Program-made: the position numbers and the translations under genes
Notes under the pieces: generated by a model
Told to the model about the DNA's origin: nothing
Database searches by the model: none
Seen by the model: the letters and a program-made list of their open reading frames with translations, nothing else
Origin: JAICWY01 sp964531205
Lineage (GTDB): Bacteria > Vulcanimicrobiota > Vulcanimicrobiia > Vulcanimicrobiales > Vulcanimicrobiaceae
NCBI GenBank assembly: GCA_964531205.1
Contig: CAZHGH010000013.1
Span: forward strand, 1-46,515
Reading direction: 5' to 3'
Length of the DNA: 46,515 nucleotides
Shown here: positions 16,898 through 24,848 of the stretch, piece by piece
Numbering within the stretch: the first letter of the stretch is position 1
How the letters are laid out: the number at the start of each line of letters is the position of its first letter

Positions 16898-17575
16898 TCA
16901 CATGATTGCGCGCCACCGTGCCATACGCCTGTCCTCCTCTGCGAGGAGTTCGCGAACTTCGTCATCGTCGATCTGCTGAAAATCCTCGTAATGCGCACCG
17001 ACGGCGACCAAATCGTCCGGCATCAGCGCGCAGACGACGTCGTCGGCAACTCTACGTAAATGAAGACACGTGTCCGGCGCGCCTACAGGCACCGCGACGA
17101 CGATCGCTTTGGGTTGTTCCGATCGAAGCGCCTCGATAGCCGCGCGCATAGAAGCACCGGTTGCAATGCCGTCATCCACGAGAAGCACCGTCTTGCCGCG
17201 CACGTCTAGCGGCGGCCGTCCGGCGCGATATGTTTCCTCGCGCCGGTGCAGTTCGGCCGTTTCGCGCTCTACCACCGCGCTAATGTCTTCATCGCTGATA
17301 CGCAACGCTTGTATCAGGCGCGCGTCGATAAGCGCAATTCCACCCGATGCGACCGCACCCATAGCAAGTTCTTGCTGGCCCGGCACGCCGAGTTTTCGAA
17401 CCGTGAATACGTCTAGTGGAACGTGCAATGCCGCGGCGATCTCATAGCCAACGGGAACTCCGCCGCGTGGCAACGCCAAGACAAGAACATCCGGCCGTCC
17501 GAAGTACGCCGACAAGGAACGCGAGAGCGCTTTTCCGGCTTCGCGCCGGTTCGGGAACCGGAAGCCGTGGGTCAC
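16898..17575 (-). CDS. Predicted phosphoribosyltransferase (COG1926-like)
   Basis: A 225-residue type I phosphoribosyltransferase-fold protein. The PRPP-binding signature is clear at residues 130-142 (VLLVDDGIATGAS). The N-terminal half has LALPRGGVPVGYEIAAAL and VFTVRKLGVPGQQELAMGAVASGG, typical of stand-alone predicted PRTases often found in stress-related clusters; the substrate is unknown in this group. It is the first gene of the three-gene unit with the methylase and nuclease. That position is unusual for a restriction module and may be simple operon sharing. Its start is 67 bp from the divergent receptor 3 gene. Confidence 0.88.
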   Translation of the reverse strand: MTHGFRFPNRREAGKALSRSLSAYFGRPDVLVLALPRGGVPVGYEIAAALHVPLDVFTVRKLGVPGQQELAMGAVASGGIALIDARLIQALRISDEDISAVVERETAELHRREETYRAGRPPLDVRGKTVLLVDDGIATGASMRAAIEALRSEQPKAIVVAVPVGAPDTCLHLRRVADDVVCALMPDDLVAVGAHYEDFQQIDDDEVRELLAEEDRRMARWRAIM

Positions 17576-17623
17576 GTTCTAGTGTACCCTGCGAGACCGT
17601 CCGGCAGGGGAAGCAATCGGAAA

Positions 17624-17651
17624 TGCGAATCATTCGCAAATCATGATTTGC
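17624..17651 (+). promoter_or_regulatory. Two overlapping perfect palindromes, Fur-family-like operator candidate
   Basis: TGCGAAT-C-ATTCGCA (17624-17638) is a perfect 7-1-7 palindrome. It keeps the outer TG/CA and inner AAT/ATT of the Fur 7-1-7 consensus (TGATAAT-N-ATTATCA). A second perfect 16-bp palindrome (17636-17651, GCAAATCATGATTTGC) overlaps it by three bases and contains the proposed ATG of receptor 3. Symmetry is seen directly; metal-responsive repression is inference. Confidence 0.6.
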
Positions 17652-20036
17652 AAACGGTTCTCAAATACTTGGGCGAAAATGCTTTGTTGCGTCGTCCTCG
17701 CAGGTTTTCTCGGCGGCTCATTTCCGGCAGCGGCGATCGCGGCCAACGTGTTCGTACTCTCCGGCATTGTGCTTGGCGAAGACGCGCAGCCCGTTGCGGA
17801 TGCAACGGTTGAGGCAAGCGGTCAAAACGTAGCGGTGTCTACACACACCGACGCGGCCGGGCGCTTTCAGTTCGCAACGCTCGCTATCGGCGAATACCGG
17901 CTGATCGCAAATAAGGGACCGTTAAATGCATCGACGACCGTCGATCTGACCTCAGCGGGCACATCGGTCGAACTTCGTTTGCAGCGTCTCAAGACAATCA
18001 CCGAAGTCGCCGTAGCAGGTGGATCCCGTCCGCCGGTGCGCGGATCGGGCACGGACCTGGTCCTCAATCAAAGCGTGCTCGCGCATTCGCCTGCGTCCAC
18101 GACGTTTCCGAACTTGCTGCTGCAGCTTCCCGGCGCAGCGCGCGGCGCGAACGGCGTGGTGCATATCAACGGCGATCACGGCGACATCAACTACTTTGTC
18201 GACGGCGTCGCGTTGCCGCAGCAGCTCAATCGCACGCTCGGCAGCGAATTCGATGTGGCGAATGCAGCATTCGTAGACGTCCTGGAAGGCGCGTATCCGG
18301 CTGAATACGGCGGCCGTTTTGCCGCGGTGGTCAACATCGGATCGCGCACCGGCGCGGGCGAACCTGCCGGGTTCACGACCTCGGTCGAAGGCGGTTCGTA
18401 CGCGTATCTCAACTCGACGTTCGAATATCACACGCCGGTCGGCCGCGGAAATTTGGTGGTTGCCCTTGATGGCATGCGGAGCAATCGCGCGCTGGATCCG
18501 CCGGATTTCGACTCGCCCCACGACCAAGGCAGCAGCACGAACCAGTTCCTTCGTTTTACGCTGCCGACCAACAACACCGATTATCTGAATGTTACGCTCA
18601 GCCACTCGCTACAGACATATCAACTTCCGAACTACGTCTCGAGCGGTGAACCGGCAACTACCGACGACAACGAAATCCAGAACGACACGTTTGCCGCGCT
18701 GCAATATCGCCATGCGATCGGCAAGAACGGCACGCTTTCTTTCGGGCCGTCATACAAGCGTTCGCAGATTCAAGACTTCGGCGATCCGCAGAACGATTTT
18801 CTCTTCGGCGAAACGTTAAATCTTTCCAACGGCGGGTCACCTACTGACTGTGCGAACGCAGTTGCTACCGGGAATTTCGGTCCGACGACGTGCGGCTATT
18901 CGCTGAACGGAAAAACTACGGCGACCGACGTCGCATTCAACACGGACCTGAGTGTGCAAGGCACGCGCCACACCTTCGGCGCGGGCGCATCGTACGACAT
19001 CACGACCGTGCCGAAGCTGTATTCGATAACGCTGCAGCCCGGAAACTTTCTCGCGCCCATCTTTACGCCGGCTACGCCGAACGCGCCGTATACGGTAATC
19101 GACAACGCAGCAAACGTGGGCCACACCGAGTCTGTCTACTTACAAGATACGTGGAAACTCGCGCCCTCTTATGAACTGGCATACGGCGTGCGCGCGGATG
19201 CATTTCAGCTCTTCTCTTCGCAATTCGCAGACGCCGCATCGCAAGTCAGCCCTCGCGCGAAATTGACTCATTTCTTCGGACCCCGCGCTTCAGTCTACGT
19301 GTATTACGGCCGCTTCTTCACGCCGTTTTCGTTCCAAAACGTCTCGCCGGTGGCAGCGCAGCTGCTGAACTTGCCGCTCCAGCCGTCGATCGCGCAATTC
19401 GATCTGAGGCCGCAGCGCGATTCCGACTACGAAATCGGCGGACACTTGCCCGTTGGAACGGGCGATCTGGGATTACGCGTCATGCAGAAGAATGCCACGG
19501 ATTTGATCGACGACACGCAAGTCGGCGTCACAAATCTGCACCAAGACATCAATTACCAGCTCGGGCGTATCGCAACGCAAACCGCGTACTATCAGTTACC
19601 GCTCGCCCGCGCCGGCCGCGTTTACGTTTCGGTGAACCACACCTATTCCGTAAACAAAGGCTGCGAAACGCAATTGCTCGCACCGTGTTTTGGATCTCCA
19701 ACGGATTGGACTCCCGCCGATCACGAACAGCGCTGGGGCGCAACCTCCGGAGTGATCGTCAACGATCGCAGCGGCGGCTGGTTCGCCGTTGATGGTGAAT
19801 ACGGCAGCGGGCTTTCATCTGCAGCCTGTCCTCCCGACACGCCGGGTTTCTGCAAATTCACGCCGCACATCGTGTTCGACGCGGAGAAAGGCTTTGCCAT
19901 TGCACCAGATATGGCCGTGACGCTGCGCATGGGCAATGTATTCAACGATCGCTACTACATCACGCTCGCAAACGCACAGGGCGATCACTTCTCGGAAGGC
20001 CGGACAATAAACCTAGGCCTGATCTTCAAGCACTAA
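17643..20036 (+). CDS. TonB-dependent receptor with carboxypeptidase-regulatory-like domain (receptor 3)
   Basis: A 797-residue outer-membrane receptor, shorter than receptors 1 and 2. Residues 1-34 form a signal peptide (basic MICKRF start, hydrophobic core CCVVLAGFLGG). A CarboxypepD_reg-type sandwich follows (VFVLSGIVLGEDAQPVADATV, DAAGRFQFATL, GEYRLIA). The plug reads NLLLQLPGAARGANGVVHINGDHGDINYFVDGVALPQQ, then GAYPAEYGGRFAAVVNIGSRTG. The barrel ends LGLIFKH. The size and plug resemble siderophore or metal receptors more than the large receptors upstream, which fits the Fur-like palindrome at the start; ATG 17679 would place that element fully upstream. The 3' end overlaps sixA by 11 bp on the opposite strand. 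Confidence 0.9.
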   Translation: MICKRFSNTWAKMLCCVVLAGFLGGSFPAAAIAANVFVLSGIVLGEDAQPVADATVEASGQNVAVSTHTDAAGRFQFATLAIGEYRLIANKGPLNASTTVDLTSAGTSVELRLQRLKTITEVAVAGGSRPPVRGSGTDLVLNQSVLAHSPASTTFPNLLLQLPGAARGANGVVHINGDHGDINYFVDGVALPQQLNRTLGSEFDVANAAFVDVLEGAYPAEYGGRFAAVVNIGSRTGAGEPAGFTTSVEGGSYAYLNSTFEYHTPVGRGNLVVALDGMRSNRALDPPDFDSPHDQGSSTNQFLRFTLPTNNTDYLNVTLSHSLQTYQLPNYVSSGEPATTDDNEIQNDTFAALQYRHAIGKNGTLSFGPSYKRSQIQDFGDPQNDFLFGETLNLSNGGSPTDCANAVATGNFGPTTCGYSLNGKTTATDVAFNTDLSVQGTRHTFGAGASYDITTVPKLYSITLQPGNFLAPIFTPATPNAPYTVIDNAANVGHTESVYLQDTWKLAPSYELAYGVRADAFQLFSSQFADAASQVSPRAKLTHFFGPRASVYVYYGRFFTPFSFQNVSPVAAQLLNLPLQPSIAQFDLRPQRDSDYEIGGHLPVGTGDLGLRVMQKNATDLIDDTQVGVTNLHQDINYQLGRIATQTAYYQLPLARAGRVYVSVNHTYSVNKGCETQLLAPCFGSPTDWTPADHEQRWGATSGVIVNDRSGGWFAVDGEYGSGLSSAACPPDTPGFCKFTPHIVFDAEKGFAIAPDMAVTLRMGNVFNDRYYITLANAQGDHFSEGRTINLGLIFKH

Positions 20037-20505
20037 GCGCTAGAATTTTAGGTGGAATAAGCCACAATAACGTCCCGGTAACTTCACGCGCATCGTCGAT
20101 CTCAACGCAAGCGAGGCCGCCTTTCTTCAAGTCGACTCTTGCGCCGCCGACGATCTCGCCGATCGTTTCGCTCATATTCGGCTCGTGACCGACCAGCGCG
20201 ATTGCATCGGCGCCCGCATGTTCGCGAAGGATCTCACCGAGTCGCCGTACGTCGAAGTCGGGCCCGAGGCGTTCATCCGCCTCGGGCCGCATTTTTAACG
20301 GCTCTGCCGCGATCTCCGCAGTCTCTTTCGCTCGCACAAGCGGGCTTGTAACGATCGCCTCCAACTCGAGATCGAGCCGCGCGATCGTTTTTGCCTCACG
20401 TTGCATGCGTTCGCGCCCTTCGCGCGTCAGAGGACGATCGAAATCGTTTCCCTTCCACTCCTCCCGATCTGCGGCGATCCCGTGGCGGAGAAAATAGACT
20501 TTCAT
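20026..20505 (-). CDS. sixA: Phosphohistidine phosphatase SixA-like
   Basis: A 159-residue histidine-phosphatase-superfamily enzyme. The catalytic RHG is at residues 7-9 (MKVYFLRHGIAADREEW). Further landmarks are the FDRPLTREGRERMQREA helix, AIVTSPLVRAKETAEI with the conserved Arg, and the second catalytic histidine in ALVGHEPNMSE. ATG 20505 was chosen because it puts the RHG at its usual place and overlaps the pirin stop by four bases (ATGA). SixA proteins dephosphorylate phosphohistidine, for example on phosphotransferase or phosphorelay proteins. It is the third gene of a dodecin-pirin-sixA unit. Confidence 0.9.
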   Translation of the reverse strand: MKVYFLRHGIAADREEWKGNDFDRPLTREGRERMQREAKTIARLDLELEAIVTSPLVRAKETAEIAAEPLKMRPEADERLGPDFDVRRLGEILREHAGADAIALVGHEPNMSETIGEIVGGARVDLKKGGLACVEIDDAREVTGTLLWLIPPKILALSA

Positions 20506-21269
20506 TCCTCGTCGATGCGCGGAACGTCCCACAGGACAAGCACGCCGTCGCCACGCACACTCAAGCGCGCGAGATTTGCGGCGCGCACCGCGTCGCCGCT
20601 TGAAAGCGAGGCCTTTTCGAGGACGGCATCGGCTTCATCCAATGCTTCCGCTTTAACGTCGCCTTCAGCAACAAATAAAAAGCCGAGACGCCCCGGATCG
20701 AACGTATGGCGCAAATGGTGATCGCCGGCGAGTTCCGTTACAAAAAACGCGGCATCCTGTGTGAGGTGCACGGGCGCATCGACGCTGTGCCTGCCGCTTG
20801 CAATCGTTAACCAGCGGTTGCGCCGATCGTTTTCCGAAAACTCCACTTGACCGTAATCCGGCGGCGCTCCAAGCCGGCCCGGCAGCACCCACATCTGCAA
20901 AAAATGCAACGGTTCAGCTTTCGAATGATTGAACTCTGAGTGCCGCACGCCGGTACCGGCGCTCATATATTGCGCTCCGCCTGGCCCGACGATGCCGTGG
21001 CTGCCCATCGAATCGCGGTGCTCCAGTTGACCGGATAAGACGTACGTCACGATCTCCATATCGCGGTGCGGATGCATTGGAAAACCTTCTCCCGGAGCGA
21101 CGATATCGTCGTTCAGTACGCGCAACGCGCCCCAGTGCACGTTGTCCGGATCGTAGTACTCGGCGAAGCTGAAAGAATGACACGTCTTCAGCCAACCGTG
21201 ATCGAAACAGGCGCGCTCCGTGGCGCGCTGCACCGCGAGCGTGGGGACCAACGAAACCGGTTTCTGCAT
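20502..21269 (-). CDS. Pirin-family bicupin protein (YhhW-like)
   Basis: A 255-residue pirin. The N-terminal cupin carries the metal-binding set (GFPMHPHRDMEIVTYVLSG with the HPHRD histidines, HRDSMGSHG, SAGTGVRHSEFN), and QMWVLPGRLGAPPDY leads into the second cupin. The closest style is YhhW, which has quercetin 2,3-dioxygenase activity in vitro; the physiological role is often unclear. It starts immediately after the dodecin TAA and its stop overlaps the sixA start, so the three are co-transcribed. Confidence 0.93.
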   Translation of the reverse strand: MQKPVSLVPTLAVQRATERACFDHGWLKTCHSFSFAEYYDPDNVHWGALRVLNDDIVAPGEGFPMHPHRDMEIVTYVLSGQLEHRDSMGSHGIVGPGGAQYMSAGTGVRHSEFNHSKAEPLHFLQMWVLPGRLGAPPDYGQVEFSENDRRNRWLTIASGRHSVDAPVHLTQDAAFFVTELAGDHHLRHTFDPGRLGFLFVAEGDVKAEALDEADAVLEKASLSSGDAVRAANLARLSVRGDGVLVLWDVPRIDEE

Positions 21270-21473
21270 TTATTCCTCGAGAATGAACGTAATGAGCATA
21301 TTCACGCGATAGGCGCTGATCTTATTGTTTTCAACCATCACGTTTTGCTCTTTGATCCATGCGCCTGATATGCCACGCAGCGTTTCTGCTGCACGCTCGA
21401 GTCCCTGTTTTATCGCGTCCTCAAAACCCGTGTTCGATGTGGAACTGATCTCCGTTACCCGCGCTACCGACAT
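21270..21473 (-). CDS. Dodecin, flavin-binding storage protein
   Basis: A 67-residue dodecin (MSVARVTEISSTSNTGFEDAIKQ..., then GISGAWIKEQNVMVENNKISAYRVN and LITFILEE). The tryptophan in GAWIKEQ is the one that stacks on the flavin isoalloxazine rings in this family. ATG 21473 was chosen: an AAAGG site lies upstream and homologues begin there; the longer frame upstream is not coding-like. Dodecins form 12-mers that sequester flavins and limit photochemical damage. It is the first gene of the dodecin-pirin-sixA operon. Confidence 0.93.
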   Translation of the reverse strand: MSVARVTEISSTSNTGFEDAIKQGLERAAETLRGISGAWIKEQNVMVENNKISAYRVNMLITFILEE

Positions 21474-21575
21474 GTTCGGCCGCCTTTCTGCCCCAGGGCA
21501 CCATTGTACAGCTCGTAAGGTGCCGCCTCGCGCGGCAATCGCCTTGGTGTTTGGGGTGGGATTGGCGGTGGTAAA

Positions 21576-21986
21576 ATGGCGATGATGCTGGAGAAAGAGA
21601 GCGCTTTCCAGAGCGACTTGGAAGCGCACGAACACGCCATGTCCATGAGCATCAGCGATGTCGTGCGCGAGTTAAACGACCTTTTGGGCGCGACGACCGT
21701 CGCTTCCATCGGCGGCGTGACCGAGACGAGAGCGGTCGCTCAATGGATGAACGGCCGCGTACCGCAACGTCCGCACGTTCTGCGCTTCGCGTTGCAGATT
21801 GCGAATATGATTACAACGCCGGACGATGGCGAAGTCGCGCGCGCGTGGTTCCATGGCAGTAACCCGCACCTTAATGACGCGACGCCCGTGATGCTGCTCC
21901 GCGACGGCAGCCCCGGCGAAATCCAAGGTCCTCTTCTCAAAGCCGCTCGCGCATTTGCGATGCGTAACGGGTCGGATCGGCACTAA
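21576..21986 (+). CDS. MbcA/ParS/Xre-type antitoxin-like protein (DUF2384-like), orphan
   Basis: A 136-residue protein. Residues 25-75 contain a degenerate helix-turn-helix (VVRELNDLLGATTVASIGGV, then TRAVAQWMNGRVPQRPHVLRFAL). The C-terminal segment ARAWFHGSNPHLNDATPVMLLRDG matches the toxin-binding motif of the MbcA/ParS family, where a W-(x)n-NP-L-x-x-TP-hydrophobic pattern inserts into the RES toxin. No RES-domain gene is adjacent: the next gene is a STAS protein and the divergent neighbour is dodecin. It may be an orphan regulator that kept the fold. The assignment rests on this motif only. Confidence 0.6.
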   Translation: MAMMLEKESAFQSDLEAHEHAMSMSISDVVRELNDLLGATTVASIGGVTETRAVAQWMNGRVPQRPHVLRFALQIANMITTPDDGEVARAWFHGSNPHLNDATPVMLLRDGSPGEIQGPLLKAARAFAMRNGSDRH

Positions 21987-22051
21987 TCCTCCATCCGGTA
22001 TGCCATGCAAGAAGGCGGCTTGTTTACTGCCGCGCGTGGACGTACGATCCA

Positions 22052-22390
22052 ATGGTGCCGACATTTACGCGCGATATACGCCAAGGGCTTCCCATTCTGG
22101 TCGTTTCCGGAGAACTCGACGTCTATACGCGAACGCAATTTGCAGATGCACTGCAATCGTTGGATGCCTCCGCCGAGCGCGTTCTGATCGACTTTTGCGG
22201 GTGCAGATATTTTGACAGCTCGGCGCTTACGGAATTGATAGCCTTCCGCAGGGCCCGGAGCGACACGCAAGACGTCATGCTCGCCGTTCCCAATCCAAGT
22301 TTGCGGCGCATTTTGGAAATCACCCGATTGGACGGTGCGTTCCATATGGCGAATTGCATTCACGAGACCAGAATCGAACGCGCAAGTTAA
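22052..22390 (+). CDS. STAS-domain anti-sigma-factor-antagonist-like protein
   Basis: A 112-residue single-domain STAS protein (LPILVVSGELDVYTRTQFADAL, VLIDFCGCRYFDSSALTELIAF, then DVMLAVPNPSLRRILEITRLDGAF). The serines in YFDSSAL sit where SpoIIAA and RsbV are phosphorylated by an anti-sigma kinase. No kinase or sigma gene is adjacent. A stand-alone PP2C/SpoIIE phosphatase gene lies 11 kb away (33529-34236) and could act on such a protein, but the link is speculative. A bidirectional terminator follows immediately. Confidence 0.88.
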   Translation: MVPTFTRDIRQGLPILVVSGELDVYTRTQFADALQSLDASAERVLIDFCGCRYFDSSALTELIAFRRARSDTQDVMLAVPNPSLRRILEITRLDGAFHMANCIHETRIERAS

Positions 22391-22395
22391 ATAAA

Positions 22396-22421
22396 GAAGC
22401 CCGCAAACGCGGGCTTCTTTT
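22396..22421. terminator. Bidirectional terminator between the STAS gene and a displaced tRNA tail
   Basis: A 9-bp perfect stem (22396-22404 with 22409-22417), loop AAAC, TTTT on the plus side and TTTAT on the minus side. It ends the STAS gene. On the minus strand it directly follows the 3' tail of a tRNA-Thr, so it was probably the original terminator of that tRNA. Confidence 0.85.
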
Positions 22422-22424
22422 CAT

Positions 22425-22441
22425 AATGGAGCCGACGGCCG
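22425..22441 (-). repeat. Displaced tRNA-Thr 3' end: candidate attachment site (left)
   Basis: AATGGAGCCGACGGCCG is identical to 46461-46477, which spans the CCA, discriminator, 3' acceptor strand and first T-stem bases of tRNA-Thr(CGT). Orientation is the same. No T-loop, anticodon or other tRNA part follows beyond 22441, so it is a tail and not a gene. Confidence 0.75.
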
Positions 22442-22727
22442 TTAACTGTGCGATATAAGCGCGCCAGCTGAGGCGCTTCGTTATACTGGGTCGGTCAACG
22501 TTGCTCGCTTGAGAGAAACCGCGCCGTTACCTTTGGGAAGGTTCATGCCTTTAGGGACGGCCTCGATCGCTAACGCAACCGTTCTGCCAACAAGGACTCG
22601 GCAGACGCGCACGACGTGCGGAGGTATCTTCCCATTGTAGGAAGGTTCAGAGAGTGCAAGCATGTCCCGCCGAATCGCCTTACCGTATTAACGCCCGCTG
22701 CTAACCAAAAATATTAGGAGAACGTAA
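22442..22727. other. Left edge of the proposed island: intergenic with one doubtful short ORF
   Basis: No recognised gene. A 60-codon minus-strand frame (22481-22663, beginning MLALSEPSYNGKIPPHVV) has no family match I know and only a weak ribosome site. The VOC gene downstream has a good site (AGGAG). Confidence 0.4.
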
Positions 22728-23141
22728 GTGTCGCAAAAACACTACGAGTGGCCACCTAAGGAAGGCTTTGTGGTCATGCATTATCTTACGGTCGCCAATA
22801 TACCGCGATCGACGGACTTCTACACCAAAGTTATTGGCGGCAACGTCATACGCGAAGGTTCGCCCACGCTCATCGAATTGGCCAATAGTTGGTTGCTTTT
22901 GGATGTCGGCGGTGGACCAACCAGCGATAAACCAGACGTAACGCTGACACCGTTAAACTCACCTAACGAAATTCATAGCTTTATGAATATTCGCGTTGCG
23001 GACGTGCATGCGTGTTATCAAGAATGGAAGGCGCGCGGTGCACGATTCCTTACGGAGCCGACAGAGCAGGTTCACGATATCCGTTGCTACATGCGCGACC
23101 CAGACGGCTATCTCATCGAAGTTGGCCAAACCAAATTCTGA
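22728..23141 (+). CDS. VOC-family (glyoxalase/extradiol dioxygenase fold) protein
   Basis: A 137-residue single-subunit vicinal-oxygen-chelate protein starting at GTG with an AGGAG site 8 bases upstream. Two beta-alpha-beta-beta-beta modules are visible: FVVMHYLTVANIPRSTDFYTKVIGG ... NSWLLLDVGG and IHSFMNIRVADVHACYQEWKARGARFL ... YMRDPDGYLIEVGQ. His18 (VMHYLTV) and Glu in LIEVGQ occupy usual metal-ligand positions. Members include glyoxalase I, antibiotic-binding proteins and dioxygenases, so function is open. The next gene starts 17 bp later, suggesting an operon with the flavoprotein. Confidence 0.88.
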   Translation: MSQKHYEWPPKEGFVVMHYLTVANIPRSTDFYTKVIGGNVIREGSPTLIELANSWLLLDVGGGPTSDKPDVTLTPLNSPNEIHSFMNIRVADVHACYQEWKARGARFLTEPTEQVHDIRCYMRDPDGYLIEVGQTKF

Positions 23142-23158
23142 CGGGCAATGGAGAAGCC

Positions 23159-24511
23159 ATGAGGGCAACTGTGGACTTAGCCGTTATTGGAACCGGCCAC
23201 GCAGGTCGTGACGCCGCGTTTACCGTTCGAAAGGCAGGGTGGAATGTCGCGATCATCGATGAGCGACCCTTTGGCGGCACCTGTGCGCTACGTGGCTGCG
23301 ACCCGAAAAAGGTCCTCGTCAACGCCGCGCGGTTGAGCGATTGGGCGCATCGAATGGAGGGGCACGGCAATCGCGTCGACAGCGGTATCGATTGGCCGGA
23401 ATTGATTAAGTTCAAGCGTTCTTTCACCGAACCGGTGCCAGCGAGCTTTGAGTCTGCTTTTCGCGCCGCGGGGATCGCAACGTACCACGGTCACGCTGAA
23501 TTCACGGACAATCGAACATTGCGCGTGAATGATGATTTAATTGAAGCTCGATTTATCGCCATTGTCACCGGAGCCGCTCCCGCGCCTCTCAATATCCCGG
23601 GCGAAGAGCTTCTCCGCACGAGCGAGGACTTTCTTGATCTTCCGGATCTTCCGGAGCGTATCGTCTTTGTCGGCGGAGGATATATTGCGTTTGAATTTGC
23701 GCACATAGCCGCACGCGCCGGTGCGCGACCGATCATTCTTCATCGTCATGACACGGTCTTAGCAGGATTCGATCAATATCTCGCGTCCCGGCTCGTAGAA
23801 GTGACGCGCTCGATCGGCGTTGATGTTCGCCTCAGCACCCAAGTTACAGCAATCGAAAAAACTGGTAACGGGTTCCGAGTTAGGACGCACAGCGCCGGTA
23901 AAGATAGCGTTGAGGACTGCGATCTTGTGATTCACGCTGCCGGAAGAAAGCCGATTCTGAACGGGCTGAAGCTAGAGATCGCCGGTATATCGTACAGCGA
24001 TGCTGGCATCTCCGTAAACGAGCACCTGCAAAGTCGCACAAACGCAGCCGTTTATGCCGGCGGCGATTCTGCCGATGGCGGCGGTTTACCGCTCACACCG
24101 GTGGCAATATACGAGGGTGAGCTCATTGGACGTAATATCTTAGAAAGTAACCGGTATTCGACAGATTTTCAGGGTCTGTCAAGTATCGCATATACTATCC
24201 CGTCCCTTGGCAAGACAGGTCTTACGGAGCCGGAAGCCCGCAAACGAGATCTACGCTTTACGGTACGAGAGGGCAACACCACAGAATGGGCGTCATCGCG
24301 GCGACTGCGTGTTCCGCAATCTGCTTATCGCATACTCATCGAGGATGGTACGAATCAACTGCTGGGAGCGCATGTTCTTGGAGAGTATACCGAAGAGCTC
24401 ATCAACGTTTTTTCACTCGCGATAAGGGAACGAATTCCCGCTACCCGCCTACGGAGTATGCTCTTCGCCTATCCCACGGGCGCTTCCGACATTGAATTCA
24501 TGTTGGCTTAG
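23159..24511 (+). CDS. Pyridine nucleotide-disulfide oxidoreductase-family flavoprotein
   Basis: A 450-residue FAD/NAD(P) enzyme of the glutathione reductase/mercuric reductase family. The FAD-binding motif is at residues 6-20 (DLAVIGTGHAGRDAA), the redox disulfide is Cys42/Cys47 in FGGTCALRGCDPKK, and the NAD(P) motif is IVFVGGGYIAFEFAHIA. AVYAGGDSAD is the second FAD contact. The C-terminus reads FAYPTGASDIEFML where true glutathione reductases have an HP-T-x-x-E with the catalytic His-Glu pair; here the histidine is tyrosine. It therefore probably reduces something other than glutathione disulfide. ATG 23159 was chosen for its fit to the family N-terminus and a GGAG site; the upstream frame overlaps the VOC gene. 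Confidence 0.9.
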   Translation: MRATVDLAVIGTGHAGRDAAFTVRKAGWNVAIIDERPFGGTCALRGCDPKKVLVNAARLSDWAHRMEGHGNRVDSGIDWPELIKFKRSFTEPVPASFESAFRAAGIATYHGHAEFTDNRTLRVNDDLIEARFIAIVTGAAPAPLNIPGEELLRTSEDFLDLPDLPERIVFVGGGYIAFEFAHIAARAGARPIILHRHDTVLAGFDQYLASRLVEVTRSIGVDVRLSTQVTAIEKTGNGFRVRTHSAGKDSVEDCDLVIHAAGRKPILNGLKLEIAGISYSDAGISVNEHLQSRTNAAVYAGGDSADGGGLPLTPVAIYEGELIGRNILESNRYSTDFQGLSSIAYTIPSLGKTGLTEPEARKRDLRFTVREGNTTEWASSRRLRVPQSAYRILIEDGTNQLLGAHVLGEYTEELINVFSLAIRERIPATRLRSMLFAYPTGASDIEFMLA

Positions 24512-24543
24512 CTCGCGCGTTGAGTCTACAACGTATGATCCCG

Positions 24544-24837
24544 TTAGCCATGACGAAGCTTGGCGGCGAGAATTCCGAGAATCAAGCCCAAGGTTATGAC
24601 GTTCCAAATGAATACGGGAAGCGAATGGATCAGGATGCCGTAGACGACCCAGAGCGAAGCGCCTGTGGTAAACGCGGCGATGCTGAGTAGCGAAAGGTCG
24701 CGAGTCGACCGCGTCTGCCACGCACGAACAACCTGAGCTGCAAATGCAGCTGTCGCAAAAAGCCCTGCCAAAAGACCAATCGCTTGTGTAACGTCAAACC
24801 TCCTCGGGCCCCGATAGCCGTAGCGATGGGCGGTCAT
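24544..24837 (-). CDS. SemiSWEET / PQ-loop-type small sugar transporter
   Basis: A 97-residue membrane protein with three helices (IGLLAGLFATAAFAAQVVRAW, LSIAAFTTGASLWVVYGILI, PVFIWNVITLGLILGILAAKL). The TRSTRDLSL segment after helix 1 and the W-N pair in helix 3 match SemiSWEETs, which dimerise to move sugars by facilitated diffusion. The first 14 residues are basic and not family-like. A GGAGG occurs within them, so the true start may be an unusual codon further in, but no ATG/GTG/TTG fits well. Confidence 0.85.
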   Translation of the reverse strand: MTAHRYGYRGPRRFDVTQAIGLLAGLFATAAFAAQVVRAWQTRSTRDLSLLSIAAFTTGASLWVVYGILIHSLPVFIWNVITLGLILGILAAKLRHG

Positions 24838-24848
24838 CGCGCGTTTTT

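Noticed and set aside
21270..21635. The long form of the dodecin frame (121 codons)
   Set aside because: The first 54 codons do not resemble dodecin and overlap the antitoxin-like gene's 5' end; the 67-residue form is the family length.
22425..22500. A complete tRNA gene at the left repeat
   Set aside because: Only the acceptor tail matches; no T loop, anticodon arm or D arm can be folded to the right of 22441.
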